This document shows positions 32,702-44,541 of a DNA stretch of 64,000 bases, one piece after another. How positions within the stretch are numbered: the stretch's first letter is position 1; each line of letters starts with the position of its first letter. The DNA comes from Mesostigma viride. Its lineage: Eukaryota; Streptophyta; Mesostigmatophyceae; Mesostigmatales; Mesostigmataceae. The position numbers were made by a program, and so were the translations under genes. The notes under the pieces are model-generated. The model did no database searches, was not told the origin of the DNA, and saw only the letters and a program-made list of their open reading frames with translations. Where the stretch lies: positions 2,118,202 to 2,182,201 of the forward strand of contig RPFO01000027.1 in assembly GCA_009746045.1 (NCBI GenBank), in the 5' to 3' direction.

Positions 32702-35405
32702 GCTATGCTTCAGAGGTACACACTCACTACAACACACAAAGGCAGCACTTAGCCAAGTTGCTGGCAAAGAAAGACAAAAATAATGCCAGGCCTGTGTTTG
32801 AAGTGGGGGACCATGTGTTGTTTTTCAGAGAGGGTGACAGAGGAAGAGCACACTCTGCCAGATGGCACGGTCCAGCTGTAGTCACCAAAATTCATGAAGA
32901 AGGGACTGCAGTCACTATACAACATGACAGAGAGCGTGTGGTCAGCAAGCATAGACTCAAGCTTTATTACCCACCACTGGCAGACGTGTCAGGGGTAGAA
33001 TTCTTGGACATGGATTCAGAGCAGGAGTCTGGTGGATTGATCTCACCCAATGAATTGGCTAAGGACGTCATTGATGCAAGCACTAGTACCACAGTAGAAG
33101 CTCCTGTGTTCCTCAGTAGTGCAGCCCCACTACAACCCAATAGTCCACCTGGGCAGGAGGACGGTGCACAGGGTGAGCAGCAGGTAGCACCTCCCTCACA
33201 CCTGGAGGAGTCACAAAATAGAGCAGATCCTGTCGTTCCCAGGAAGTCATTTGCTGAGATTCTTAAGGCCTTGCACAAGGCACAGAACACTAAAGCAGTT
33301 GTGTCAACAGGTGCAGCACAAGTAAATGCTGTAGGGGATGCAGGTCAAGATCCTAGTATTTTGGCTGTAGATACCCAAGCACAGGTGAGTATCATCAGTG
33401 CAGCAGCTGTATCTGGTCTGAAAATGAAGGCCTCACCATGGGCTAGAGTGTCAGATTTTTCAGGCAAAACCAAAATGCAGGTCAAAGGTCAGGTGAGCAT
33501 TCAAATCTTGGGTATGCCCACCCCATTTCAGGTGGTTGAGGGTTACTCAGGGAATGCCCTGTTAGGGGAACCTTTTGTATCTTACCCTGGTGTTGTCATC
33601 TCAGCTGGGAGGTTGAGTGTGGCAGGGGTAGGACAGGTGCCTCTAGATCATTTTAAAATCCCTTTGAGCCAGATTAGCACTGGGTTGGATGCTGCCATCA
33701 ATGCAGTTAAGCCCAAGTACCTCCCAGGTCAGGAACCGTGTGTGGAGGACCTCATACACTCTCAAAAGCTACACCCTTCAGCGTTTGGGCTTGGTAGATG
33801 GGATGTTGCATCCATGTCTCCCCTGTCCTATGATGATATTGTACGGGACTGCCAGACGCAGATTGGGTTTCTTAAGTGGCTGGAGGCTTTTACCAAAGCC
33901 AGGGAGGAGTGGGTTGTTCCAGATGCACGTAGTCCCACACACACACCACCTGTGACTCCTCTTGATGCTATGCCAGCTGGAGCCAAGAAGCTAAGGTTAA
34001 AGTTTGTGTGCAAGCATAAACCTCAGGCTGATGGGGGACCACCCATTTTCCATGCTAGGCCATGTGTCACTGAGTTCAGGGGCTCTACAGAGCTGACAGA
34101 GGCTGAGCTTTATACTCCTGGTATTCAGCAAACGTCTCTCAAGGTGTTGCTTTCCTTGTTTTTGCATCAGCTTAATACAGGGAAGGATTATGTGTGTAAA
34201 GCCACAGATATCAAAAGAGCCTTTCTAAAGGGGGACCCTGCCATAGCACAGCAGGTCTGGAGAGGTCAGGTATACGTGGTGAATACTCCTAAGGTGTGGC
34301 ACAGGGATATTGTTCAACCCTTGTTGAGGCCAAACCTGGGGGTTGAAGGGTTGCAGTCAGCTCCAAAAATTTTTAGGCTGTCTGCACAGGAGGTATTCAT
34401 GAAGCTAGGGGCCACCTATGATGACATTGACCCTTGCTTGTTTGTCATACCACACCCTGATGGAATGATGATGTTTGTCTGGCATGGGGATGATCAGTTA
34501 ATCTCAGGTCCTAGAGCTGCAGTGGATGCTTTCATAGCTCAGGTGTCTGCCAGTTTTGAGATTGGCAAGCAGCTAGAGCTGGGCAAGGAGCCAGTCAAGT
34601 TCTGTGGCATGATGCTTGAGTTGCTGCAGCAGCAGGGCAGCTGGGTTTGTTCCATGCAGGCCTCTGCTGAATACATTAAGTCTTGTCTGGATGTCCTGCC
34701 TGTTCACATCACCCCTGACATGTGCCCTACCATTAGAGGCAAGCTTGGTTGGCTATGTGCTACATGTGCACCCCACCTGGCTTTTGTGAGCAGGGTAGAT
34801 GATGAGGTACTACAGGAGGTAGGAGCACGGGCAATCAAGCTAGCAGTTGTTGCATGATGGTCCACCTGTGATGCTTCACTCACTGGACCTGTTTACTCCC
34901 ATTCACATCACGTGCATGATGGATAGTTCAATGGAGTCCAGGGTAGTTACCAAGGTTCAAGCCAGAGAGGCTGGATTGTTTTTCCTGCATAACCAAGGTG
35001 GGAAGAAGTCACTAGTCTCCTGGTTCAGTAGATTGCACAAGAGGAAAGCTGTGAGTAGCAATGTAGCTGAATGCAGGGCTGTGGTATCTTCTGTCTTGCA
35101 TGCAAGGTATCTCAATCACTTGCTGGTCGGGCTTCAACACCAGGCTGGTAGCTCTGCAGGAGTGAAAGCACATTTGCTGACTGACTCTCAATCTATCATC
35201 GATCTCTTTCCTTGCCAATCCTTTGGCTGTACACTCGGACCTGGATTGGATTGTGCTAAAACAGGAATGCAAGTACCTGGAGTCTAAAGCCCACGTCAGG
35301 GACAAAGACAATGCTGCAGATGCACTGACCAAGGTGCCACAAGCAGCAGGACCACAATACCAGGTCTTGTATGGGTTGATGAACCCTGGTTACAGTCTGA
35401 AGTGA
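32702..35405 (+). pseudogene. pol of element B, 3' part: integrase end, retropepsin-like, RT, RNase H
   Basis: Resumes at SYASEVHTHYNTQRQ, then the GPA module, acidic linker, retropepsin-like ILAVDTQAQVSII ... NALLGEPF (about 33355-33590), RT with DIKRAFLKGD and FVWHGDDQLISG, then RNase H. An inserted 4 nt at 34838-34843 (AGCTAG) ends the RT frame at 34857, and another at 35199-35204 (TCGATC) breaks RNase H inside TDSQSI. The last frame ends at 35405 with DNAADALTKVP and LMNPGYSLK. Confidence 0.87.
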
Positions 35406-35792
35406 CTGGCACATTGTACATGTTAGCCCATGACCCCCTGCCTAATACTGCAGCTGAAAGGCTGCAGTGGCAGCTGGGTAGTTTTCTGACAGTGAGAAGC
35501 ACTGGTCTAGAAAGTTGGGACATGATGAATGTGTTATTTATTGAATAAAATTTTGTGAGACACTTGTTTGGATGACCATGACATGCTGGGGGCTGGAGCA
35601 CCCATCTCACTCAGTTAAGAAACCATGCTTGAGACATGGGGCCTTTTTAATGCATCTCTTGTACATGTGTGAGGTGACCTTTGGGTCCTAGTAGTAGGTT
35701 ATCTGACAGCTTTTTTAAGGCATTGGGAATGGCTGCGTCCATTTGATGGCTATGTGTGTTTCTGTTGAAACCCAAAGAAAACTTAAAGTGGG

Positions 35793-36170
35793 AGTTAGTC
35801 TAAGTCTCCCGCCTGTAGCCTAAGTGGACACGTGCCAGCACCGCCGGCGCCCAATTGGGTACTGGGACGGTGCTGGACTAGAGCAGTCGTGGCATGGACA
35901 CGTGGCTGTACTCAGTATGTGATGAGCCGGTACCTCAGTACCGGGACTGTAGTTGTCATGTTAGGACTGACTAGATCAGGTTGTAACTGATAGGCTAGTC
36001 CGTCCAGGATCCGTAAGTTAGTTTAACTTACGCAAAGTCTGGCCAGCCATCGTTGACGGCTGGCCAGCGGTATATGTGCCACATTATCCTAATGCCAAGG
36101 TGTCTCGTCGTTCACACACACACGCCATTTGGCAGTGCCCAAGCATTCCAAGCTCAGTGTGTCCATAACT
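35793..36170 (+). repeat. 3' LTR of element B
   Basis: 378 bp; differs from the 5' LTR at GGATC(C/A)GTAAG and CCAAG(G/A)TGTC. Preceded by AAAGTGGG, the likely polypurine tract. The flank ACTCC repeats that left of 20899. Confidence 0.94.
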
Positions 36171-36175
36171 ACTCC

Positions 36176-36600
36176 GCGATGCCTTGGATAGTGCGGGATT
36201 GCGTCAGGTTGCTAAATTAATAAATAGGACTAGTGTCACCCGCTGGCTTCGCCCAGCCAAAAAAAGCACTTTGGGGCGGTTCAGGGCCTGCCCGCCGGCT
36301 GCCCGCTCACTGCGTAGTACGTGGTCCTTCACTGCGCTACGGAGAGGGGAACAGTACGGTGCTCGCTTCGCTGGCGGATTGGTGCGCAGTACGCTGCCCG
36401 CTGCCCGCTGGAATAGTACGGTGCTCGCTTCGCTCGCGGATTGGTGCGCCGTACGGTGCTCGCTCGCTTCGCTCGCTCGCTGGGCGCTTAGCGCGGATTG
36501 GTGGTCAGTGATTCCGGTTGTTTTGGATTGGCGGGGTACTCCGCGATGCCTTGGATAGTGCGGGATTGCGTCAGGTTGCTAAATTAGTATATAGGATAAA
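36176..36600 (+). repeat. Family G repeat: end of copy 2 and a further tandem copy 3
   Basis: 36176-36230 completes copy 2 (GCGATGCCTTGGATAGTGCG ... GCTAAATTAATAAATAGG). 36238-36600 is another copy from CCCGCTGGCTTCGCCCAGCC through GTGCTCGCTTCGCTCGC blocks to the same end. Copy 3 has the empty site TACTCCGCGATGCC that proves where B inserted. Confidence 0.75.
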
Positions 36601-36672
36601 AATAAGTCTCAGTCGGCAGCTGGCCGGCTGCTAGTTACACCACAGGAGTGTGTGAGGTGTGAGCAGTGTGAG

Positions 36673-38362
36673 CCAATACGGCAATACGGCAATACGGCAA
36701 AACCTCGGCGTATTGCGTATTTCGTATTATACACGTATTATACGCGTATTATACGCCAAGAGCTCAAAAAGTGGTTTTTTGTTCGGAAAAGTGGATTTTC
36801 AATTAGGATAAAATATTCTAAGGTGTATATCCCATGGGCGTGCCTCTCAAAAACTCTAGCTAATGTCTCAATCTTGATGAAAAACAATACAATGCACGTA
36901 GAGGTCGCCGGTAGCCGTTTGACACTCACTTGGTTGTCTCATCAATGGTATGAAGTGTATTTAATTAATTAATTAGTTAATTATCACGTGACTGCGTCAC
37001 GTGGGTGCCAATACAAAGTAGAGGAACCTTCAACCCCTTTACACAATGAGAGGGAGGGAGGGCGCCCTAGCTTCTCTCACTGCCACCGCCCACCAGTCGG
37101 TGGGCAGGCCACATCGAGCGCTCTATCCACATCACGGGGCCGGGGCGCATCACTGTGGGACAACCATTATTAACGATACCAGAGGTAGGCTGAAGCATAG
37201 CTGATGCTGTACAAGAAAGGTGAAGTGGGCTCAACGGGCGTCTGCTAAGGCATAAGCAAATGGCCACGCTGAGCCATGGCTGGGCTATTGTGATTGCGTT
37301 CATGCCACTCTAAACCGTTGAGACTACTCTAAGCCGTTGGGGCTAGATCAGTATACTATGCTCGAGAAATACATGGCAAGTCATGCTATAATGTAAAAGC
37401 TATGTCGATTGCCCTCTTCTAGACAGCTGGCTAGAATCTATTCTGGGGGAGCCCTAGGGGGCGTCGACAGTTTGTTGTTTACATAAAGGTCATGAAGTGT
37501 GATACTCATCCACTGCATGGTATATAGATTGCTAATTGAACTAATTCCTTATTACAACCATGAACTTATTGATAGGTATACGATTCGACCCAAAACCTTG
37601 ATACAGTATGCAATAAAACGTGAACAGGATAGCACATACCAGATCAAAACCGCAGATTAATTACCTTCCTTGCTGGAGCTAGCCGGATGCCCACCTCATC
37701 GATGTAGCTGCGAGCCGCTTTCCTGGCCGTCGTCGCCAATAAAACATGTCAGCAATATATTTTACACATCTATCCGCGTACAAACGTATCGACTTATTTC
37801 CCGCCTAGTAACAGTTAGCACATGCACGGCGACCGACCTGGTCGCTGATCAAACGAGGTTGCTGCACCGAGCATAGGGTCGAGACATATCTGCGCACACC
37901 CAGGCGTTGCCTGGCAATGATTTACGCTGTTTAGGACCTATGGATCATGCCTGCAAAATTGCAGTTCAAAATGTCAAGCCATGCTGAGTCCCATACCAGT
38001 CAGATTTCTGCACCTCCATGGCCGCGGAGGTCAACTATCATATTTATGCAAGTCGGTCTCGTTTTGCCATCGTTTACCCACGCCGTCAACTGGCAGAGAT
38101 GACAAGCGGGACCAACCGTAGGCCCGTACTCCCCAAGTACGGTTCAGGCTGCGTACCTGCCTAGGTCAGCAACGCCAAAACTAGCTCTGGCGCCAAATTC
38201 CGGAGCCGGGCGCCGTATAATACGCGAAAAATACGTATTATGCGCCGTATTTGCGTTGAGAACGCAATACGGCGTATTTCTAGTACGTTAGTACGCCAAA
38301 CCTCGCCGTATTGTATAATACGGCGTATTTACCGTATTATACGGCGTATTGGCGTACGCTGG
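36673..38362. mobile_element. Possible non-autonomous DNA element with AATACGGCGTATT-rich ends
   Basis: Both ends are packed with AATACGGC / GCCGTATT palindromic units (36673-36765 and about 38213-38362). Both outer ends begin CCA reading inward, and GTGTGAG flanks each side (36666-36672, 38363-38369). No ORF is supported. The middle includes AT-rich DNA and the hairpin CACGTGAC tgc GTCACGTG near 36985-37003. TSD and end assignments are tentative. Confidence 0.4.
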
Positions 38363-38369
38363 GTGTGAG

Positions 38370-40578
38370 GTATTGAGAGTACAACCAAGGTGCGTAGCTT
38401 CGCCTTCGGGTTAAACAATTCCAGGCTCAGCTACTGGGTCCACGCGCGCCGGACTGAGCCTCCCGCCTGCTGCCCATGGGCCATTGATGGGCCATGTTGT
38501 CCACGGCGTGGGACAAGTGCACAGCCAAATTCCCTGCGATCACTGTGATTCCTTTTTGCCTGGTACCACTCGCAGATTTGACCGTCAGATATTCGGCCCG
38601 CCAGTCTCAAGTCGTCGGATCTCAGGTTCGAAATAAACTTTTGAAATTTTGGTGGCTTTTGGGAAACTATGGAAAAGTGTCGCATATCCATAGCAATCGA
38701 GTACTCTTGTGTGGGATCCACTATATTCCGCCCCCCACTTTTTAGCTCGAAAATGGGAAGAGCCAAAAAGTTAAAAAAAAAGAGGAGCACATTGGGAAAA
38801 AAAAAATTCCCACGGCAGGACCACACATGCTTTTCAAATAGGCTAAGCAATAACCTCTTCAGTGTTTTTTCAAGGATAAGCATAATCCTCTTCATGGCTT
38901 TTTCAAGGATAAGCCGAATCCTCTTCATAGCTTTTTAAAGGATAAGCTTAATTAATCCTCTTCCAAGTGCTTGATTCTGCAAGCAGCTTGGGTATATCTC
39001 CGGCTCAGGCTGTCCGAACTGAACCCGCCAAGGGTTGTTCGCTCGTTTAAATTAAGTGGAAATGATAGGTGTGGTCCTTGACGGCACCACCACCTTCATG
39101 ACAGGGAGCGCAGCCAGCCGATTATATATTATGAAGATTGCAATAATGCTTTATGATGAAAGCAATGCCCAAACCATTCGTTCCATAACATTTGACAAAT
39201 TACAATGAATGCCGAGTTGTGCTGCCGCAACTGTATAAGAGTAATTAACTACATATCCTTGAGACCCATCGAAATCACCACAGACCGACCATGACGCCAC
39301 TGTGGCGCAACAGTACTGTTTACTTACGTCATAATCTATATCAACTGCGTGACTCTGCGCTCATGTCCCAGTTACTGGCACACTGGCCAACGACCAACCA
39401 GCCCTTTCCCGGGACTGTTCCCGGGTCAGCAGAACGTTTCTCGTCCACAATGCCAACAACATCCCAACCGGATCAAACCACTGTCAATCCTATCAACCAT
39501 CGTCATGGCAACGACATGCAACCACTCACGGGGGCTGCTCCGGTCTGTTCGAGAAGTTTAACCCCATGAAGACAACAAACTAGTTGTGACTCAGGGAGAG
39601 AAACGAGCGAACAACGACCACCATGGCCGCTGCGCTGCTCCTAAATACCTCCAAAAATCCCGGCATCCATGCGCTGTCGCATTTGCCAGCAAGCCGCCTG
39701 ACGTGCAGTTAGACTGCCAGCAAAATGCAGAGCAAGTCAGTTCGACAACCACGTGCGAGCCGGCACACCGCACACTACGATCTGCGTATCTAGCTTTGTC
39801 AGATGGACTGAACATCATTCCGTCTGGACAATACAAAAGATTCATAACTGTCAAATGTCACGCACCGGAATATTGCGCAAGCCACCAAGGCTTTGCGCCC
39901 CAAAGTCTTGCGCCTGAACCTAAGTCAGGTCACCTAAGACTGTCACTCTAGAAATTCAGGCCTTTCCGGCGCGGCGCTCCACACCGGCCCAAGGAACAAA
40001 GCCTGCGGCCTACTGAATCGGAACCAACCAAACGTCGGTAACGATTCCGATTACGGCAACCGCGTAACTTCTTGAGTGCACGGACGTAAATGATCACGGA
40101 CGTGACAAAAGGCGGCGCCCTGCATGGCGCGGTCCTATATATGCGTGACCGTAGATGAATGATCGGACGGTAGAATAGGATGCACAGAAACCCAGCGCGA
40201 GTGGTCTGTCGTCAGGATCCATGTAAACAGCGACGAAAATCGTTGGGGGGCGGGAGGAGAACCCCAAGAAATCGCGGCAGACAACGGGCGCGCTGAACCG
40301 TTGCGGAGGGGTGGCCAAGAAACCGCGGCAGTTACAAAAGGCGCCTGGACTTGTCAGCCTCAGTGGAACTGGTCAACAAGAATATTCTGCCGGCAGCCTG
40401 CTTCTTTGTCCGGGCCTGGACACTTTCTAGATCGGAATCTGTATTGGTTGGCCCACTCTGGTTCCGTGAGACAATCTCTACTAAAATGGCAGCCTGAAGA
40501 TTCAATCATCAGCTCCGGACTGCTCCGGAAGATGGTGGATGAAGATTCTCCCTTGGATTCTCCTTTTTTTTATTTCCG
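38370..40578. other. Unassigned DNA between repeats
   Basis: No gene is supported. A three-unit repeat AAGGATAAGC(x)TAATCCTCTTC lies at about 38870-38965 and produces a false helical ORF. ORFs up to 165 codons show no known motif and no coding-like pattern. Confidence 0.5.
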
Positions 40579-40593
40579 CAAGGCGGTTATTAT

Positions 40594-40718
40594 TTTTCGG
40601 GGAAATGGGTATATTTTTTATTAGCCAATTATGGACCAAAGAGGTGAGAGGGGAAATGAGTATCAGCGAATCCTAAATGAGGCGGATCATAATTCAAGCG
40701 GATCATAATTCAATAATA
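40594..40718 (-). mobile_element. Short LINE tail with target duplication and 5' filler
   Basis: About 80 bp of the LINE 3' UTR (TTTCGGGGAAATGGG ... GCGAATCCTAAATGA) is followed by a filler with repeated GGATCATAATTCAA. AAGGCGGTTATTATT flanks it at 40579-40593 and 40719-40733, so it is a severely truncated LINE insertion. Confidence 0.75.
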
Positions 40719-40832
40719 AGGCGGTTATTATTCAAGCGGATCACTGAACTTCTCACGCGGACAAACAACAGGTAGGTACTGCAACCTGGTTCAAAAACCA
40801 ACTTCCCCGCCTCCCTGGAAACTGAACCCCCG

Positions 40833-42246
40833 GGGCGGGAATACTGGGCAGCACCCTTATTTCGTACAAAGGACTCCCATGGTACTGGCAGCGCATATGG
40901 ACAGGTTACAATAAGCTCAAGCCGGGTCGCCTAGTCTTTCCTACTACTCGAGAGGAGGTGGCACGGCAGCCACTCTTTTTTAATGACTTAATCACAGACG
41001 CTACTAACAAGCCCCTTGGCACTCTCCACGGACACAACCCGTATGATGGCTTTCTGCGCGCGTCACCGCCGATTGTCAGGGTGCTGGACCTCTACCTGGG
41101 GCACGGCGCTACGTATCGACGGCTCAGCTACGACGAGGTCAGCACTTGGGTCTCCCACATGCCCTCCCTGCAAGCGTGGCAAACTCTTATCAGTGCGATA
41201 CCAGCTGCGTGGCATGCATTGATGACTGCCCCACGCAAGCCAATTATAACCGGCGACTGGGTTAGCTTCTACGCCGACGGAGTCACGCCTGCGTGCAAGG
41301 GTTTAGTCGTGACGGTTCTGCCACATGAGGGGCTCCAACTACAACTGCTGGAAGCTATTTCTGGCCACAGTGGGTGTCTGTATCAACTATCCACCTTATA
41401 TGCGTACACGCCAGCTTCCCAGTGTCACCGCATACGCGTAGTCCCATGGTGTGTGCCAAGATCTTGCATGATCCAGCCGGACCCATTATCCCCGGTTGAG
41501 AGCATTACATGGCTACACGTGGGCAACACACGGCTCGATCTACTACATCTGGACCCGGTTGAATTTGGATGGGTCTTAACCAAGGGGGACATCAGAACCA
41601 GCAAATGTATCTTTGAGTACACCGCAGATTGGGGTTATGATATCTTGTTGCATACGTACCATCAGCCCCATCCGGGCCGAGCCCGCTGGGGAATACATTG
41701 GCCGGGCTACACTTGGGTTAAGATGATTACCCTGGCGGTAGACCACCCTCTCGTGGACCGCAGGGCCACTGATGTACAACATCTTTTGATGCATAGGGCG
41801 ATAGGGGTCTGCGCTACGCTCCACGAGCGTTTTGGTCATGATGCATCATGCCTGTGCACGCACCCTAGTGAAACCATTGAGCACAGGTTTCTTTACTGTA
41901 ATCTCCCTGGGGTTTGGACGTGGCTCATTAACATCTGGGCCGCATGGACGGCATCGCCACCCACTCTCCCAATTAGCGTGCGTACCATCATTTTCGGTAT
42001 TGCTGGCACACCAGGGACCGAGCTTTCAGTTTCCCAAGCAGAATGGATATGGCTACGCACTACTATGCTATACGCGATCTGGACCATACGCAACGAGACA
42101 GTCTTTAAGGTCCGCGAGGAGTATACCCGCGGCGGCGTAGTCCGGCGCTTTATATACCTATGGAATGCGGCTATGCGCCGCTACTGGCTGTTAGCTCAGG
42201 AACAACACAGGGTGTGGGACCCAGGGCCCAATAACGACAAGCCCAG
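40833..42246 (+). pseudogene. LINE 2, 5'-truncated C-terminal ORF2 part, up to chromovirus E
   Basis: Matches LINE 1 from GGGCGGGAATACTGGGCAGC onward and keeps a long frame (40958-42274) with the same CLCTHPSETIEH zf-RVT motif. The whole RT core is missing. It stops at GACAAGCCCAG, where E begins, and continues at 59337. A 14-bp duplication AAACTGAACCCCCG (40819-40832 and 59573-59586) brackets the complete LINE plus E, a clear TPRT mark. Confidence 0.9.
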
Positions 42247-44541
42247 TGTTACGTCGCGTAACAATTCGTTGTAGTTACGGACGTAAATTAGGTCTTTTGC
42301 CTCGGTTGTCCCCAGGTTTACGTTTAGGCTCCTACCGGGACATTATTGTCCTCGTAACAGTACTGTGGTACATTGGGTGCCGTTGGGCGCCGCGCCGCGT
42401 ACTTTATTAGTGGTCCTGATCCTGTGGTAGAATGTAGTGGACCAGCGTGCATCAGTAGATGTAGTGGACCAGCGTGCATCTGTAGGCGAGGGCCATGTCG
42501 GCCCGAGCGTGTTGGACCGTTGGTGACCATTTATGCGCGTTCTACCCCTTGTGTGTGTACTCGGCGTGTGTTAAATGAATTAACACATTTAGGCTTGGGT
42601 CACGGCAGTGTAGTTGTGTTTCCTTCCTCTATTCCTGGAGTAAACGGGTTTTGATAAATGGTTGTATGGCGTATTATAGTAACACCTACGTTAACTCGTC
42701 GTCTGTCCCAACTCAGTCCTCACAGGAGGACTGAGTTGACAATTTTCAACCGCGTGTAGCGACTAGGTGGGGGGTCCATCCCAAATGTTTTGATGTGGAT
42801 CTGGGGTGTACTAGATATCATTTTGTTGGCAAAAATACTGCATATGTGAAAACTTGACCCGAACACCTGAAAATTACACGGACGTTGGGCGCCCCTCGCG
42901 AATTTGCATTTTTCGGGATAAGAACGAGTGGGAAAAATTCAATCAAATCCTGGTGCATGAAGAAAAAATATAGGCATGTAAACAACATAGTTCTTGAAGC
43001 GTGGCAAAAAACTGGGCTCCATTTGGCCACTGCAACTGCCTGAAACAATTAAAAAACTCTCAGTCCTCAGGAGAGGAATGGGGCTTTTGCTAACTTTGCT
43101 AGCATGTAAGTGCGGTCATACTACATCACCGTGGCCACCAACCATCCCAATCAACTCATTTCCCTTCAAGCATTACAGGACAACACACTTGCATCATCAT
43201 ACTTCAGGTATATCATGCCTTATCATGTAGTGAGAGCCTATGCATGCATGTAGGGAATGGGCTTGGATACCTACCAACAAAGGGTTATGTTATAAGTGTC
43301 AACCACCAATATAATGGGTAGGTTAAGCATATTTCCATTGTTTCAAACAACAATAGATATGGCTATAACTGTTTTGCCTTGCCATGATGTGGCCAACATA
43401 GTTGCTGGCACATGATGGCAGTGGTTTGTCACCAAGACTTTTCACTCACCCGTAAAAGCTTGAATGCACCCTTGACGCAGCCCGTGGCCACACAATCATG
43501 CAGTATGAACGTAGCAAAAGAATAACTAACATCTATGAAGGTGTTTAAACCTGCACAGCTCCTAAAACCCTGCACAACTACACTGGGTTAAGGCAAATGC
43601 CTGCTAACATCATCTGAAAAGGGGGTTTTAGAGAGGGGCAGGCAACGGTCAAGAAAGAGCATCAAGACTTGAACCTGACAACGCCTCGCAAGCTTAAACT
43701 CATGTACGAACATCAAGGAACGAAGAGGCAACGATTATCCGGCTTTACCTGGCACGGCTGGCGTTACCTTGGCCCAGGCGGTGCCCGCAAAAGTGGCACT
43801 TTGCGGCACATAGACCATGACGTGACAGAATGGTCGAGATCATCAAATCTATACTGTCACTCAATATATTCTAATGCAACTCATGTTAACATGTAGAAAG
43901 AAACCTATCAGCCATTGAAATTGCGCCGGAAAGCAAGCGCAGTAATCAATTCCGTCGACCTGCCTTATCGAGGTTTTTTCCAGCAAGAACAGTGCCGACA
44001 CCGGGTAAATCGCATCCCCGCGAGCTAAAAATTGATTTATATCATCTTTAGGGCATGTTAAATCTATTTACTGAGTTTGGACGGCTAACTCGTCCGCAAA
44101 CGTAAACTGCATGCATGGGCGCGAGCCGCCATGGCTAGGTCGTGCATTTCCGGAACTCGCGTTTCACGTGGAAAAGTACCCTTACCACCTGTACTTTGAC
44201 CGTACAGTTAGCCGCGCATACCAAATCCAAAAAAATCCCAAAAATATGTCCAAGAAAGATCTTTTCACGTAGTATTTGAATAAATTTTGAGAGAATTTTT
44301 TTGTCAAACATTCTGACCGGGGCGAATTTTCTACGAAACCCAAAAACTCGGTCCTCTAGAGAGGACTGAGTTCAACTCAGTCCTCCGTAGAGGACCAGGG
44401 ACAGACGACGAGTTAATGCATTGAGATCAGCTCCGTCACGTTCGTCTTTCGCCAGAGGGTTGAGTAGAGGAGGCCTGACCAGTTTAGGTAGTATCAGGCC
44501 CATTAGAGGTAGAGGTGGAGGTAGATATCCGCGGCGTAACA
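42247..44541 (+). repeat. 5' LTR of E, interrupted by a TTAA element
   Basis: Without the insert (42695-44412 plus one TTAA) it is 573 bp and matches the 571-bp 3' LTR with few changes. It contains a direct repeat GTAGTGGACCAGCGTGCATC (two copies near 42437 and 42461) and a rare RGG-like coding stretch at its end. Confidence 0.92.
42695..44412. mobile_element. Non-autonomous element with TTAA target duplication in the E 5' LTR
   Basis: Ends CTCGTCGTCTGTCCC and GGGACAGACGACGAG (15-bp perfect inverted repeats), TTAA at 42691-42694 and 44413-44416. Just inside each end are foldbacks built from AACTCAGTCCTC / GAGGACTGAGTT. 1,718 bp, no supported ORF. TTAA targeting is typical of piggyBac and Kolobok; which one cannot be told from the ends. 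Confidence 0.85.

Larger units (their letters stand above)
20899..36170 (+). mobile_element. Copia-like LTR retrotransposon B, complete, split by element C
   Basis: LTRs 20899-21276 and 35793-36170 (378 bp each; I noted two differences) with the duplication ACTCC (20894-20898, 36171-36175). Without element C and its duplicated 5 bp it is about 7.5 kb. Same family as A: LTR ends AGTTA...TAACT, same gag-pol order, pol almost identical. Four 4-nt insertions relative to A break its frames (23305-23310, 23943-23948, 34838-34843, 35199-35204). The near-identical LTRs point to a recent insertion. Confidence 0.94.

Noticed and set aside
38431..38928. Minus-strand 165-codon ORF with KRIRLILEKAMKRIMLILEK
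   Set aside because: The helix-like part comes from a short tandem repeat (AAGGATAAGC...CTCTTC) and the rest has no motif.
42373..42654. ORF in the LTR of E repeated at 58936
   Set aside because: Contained in LTR sequence with direct repeats, no domain, and differs in length between LTRs.
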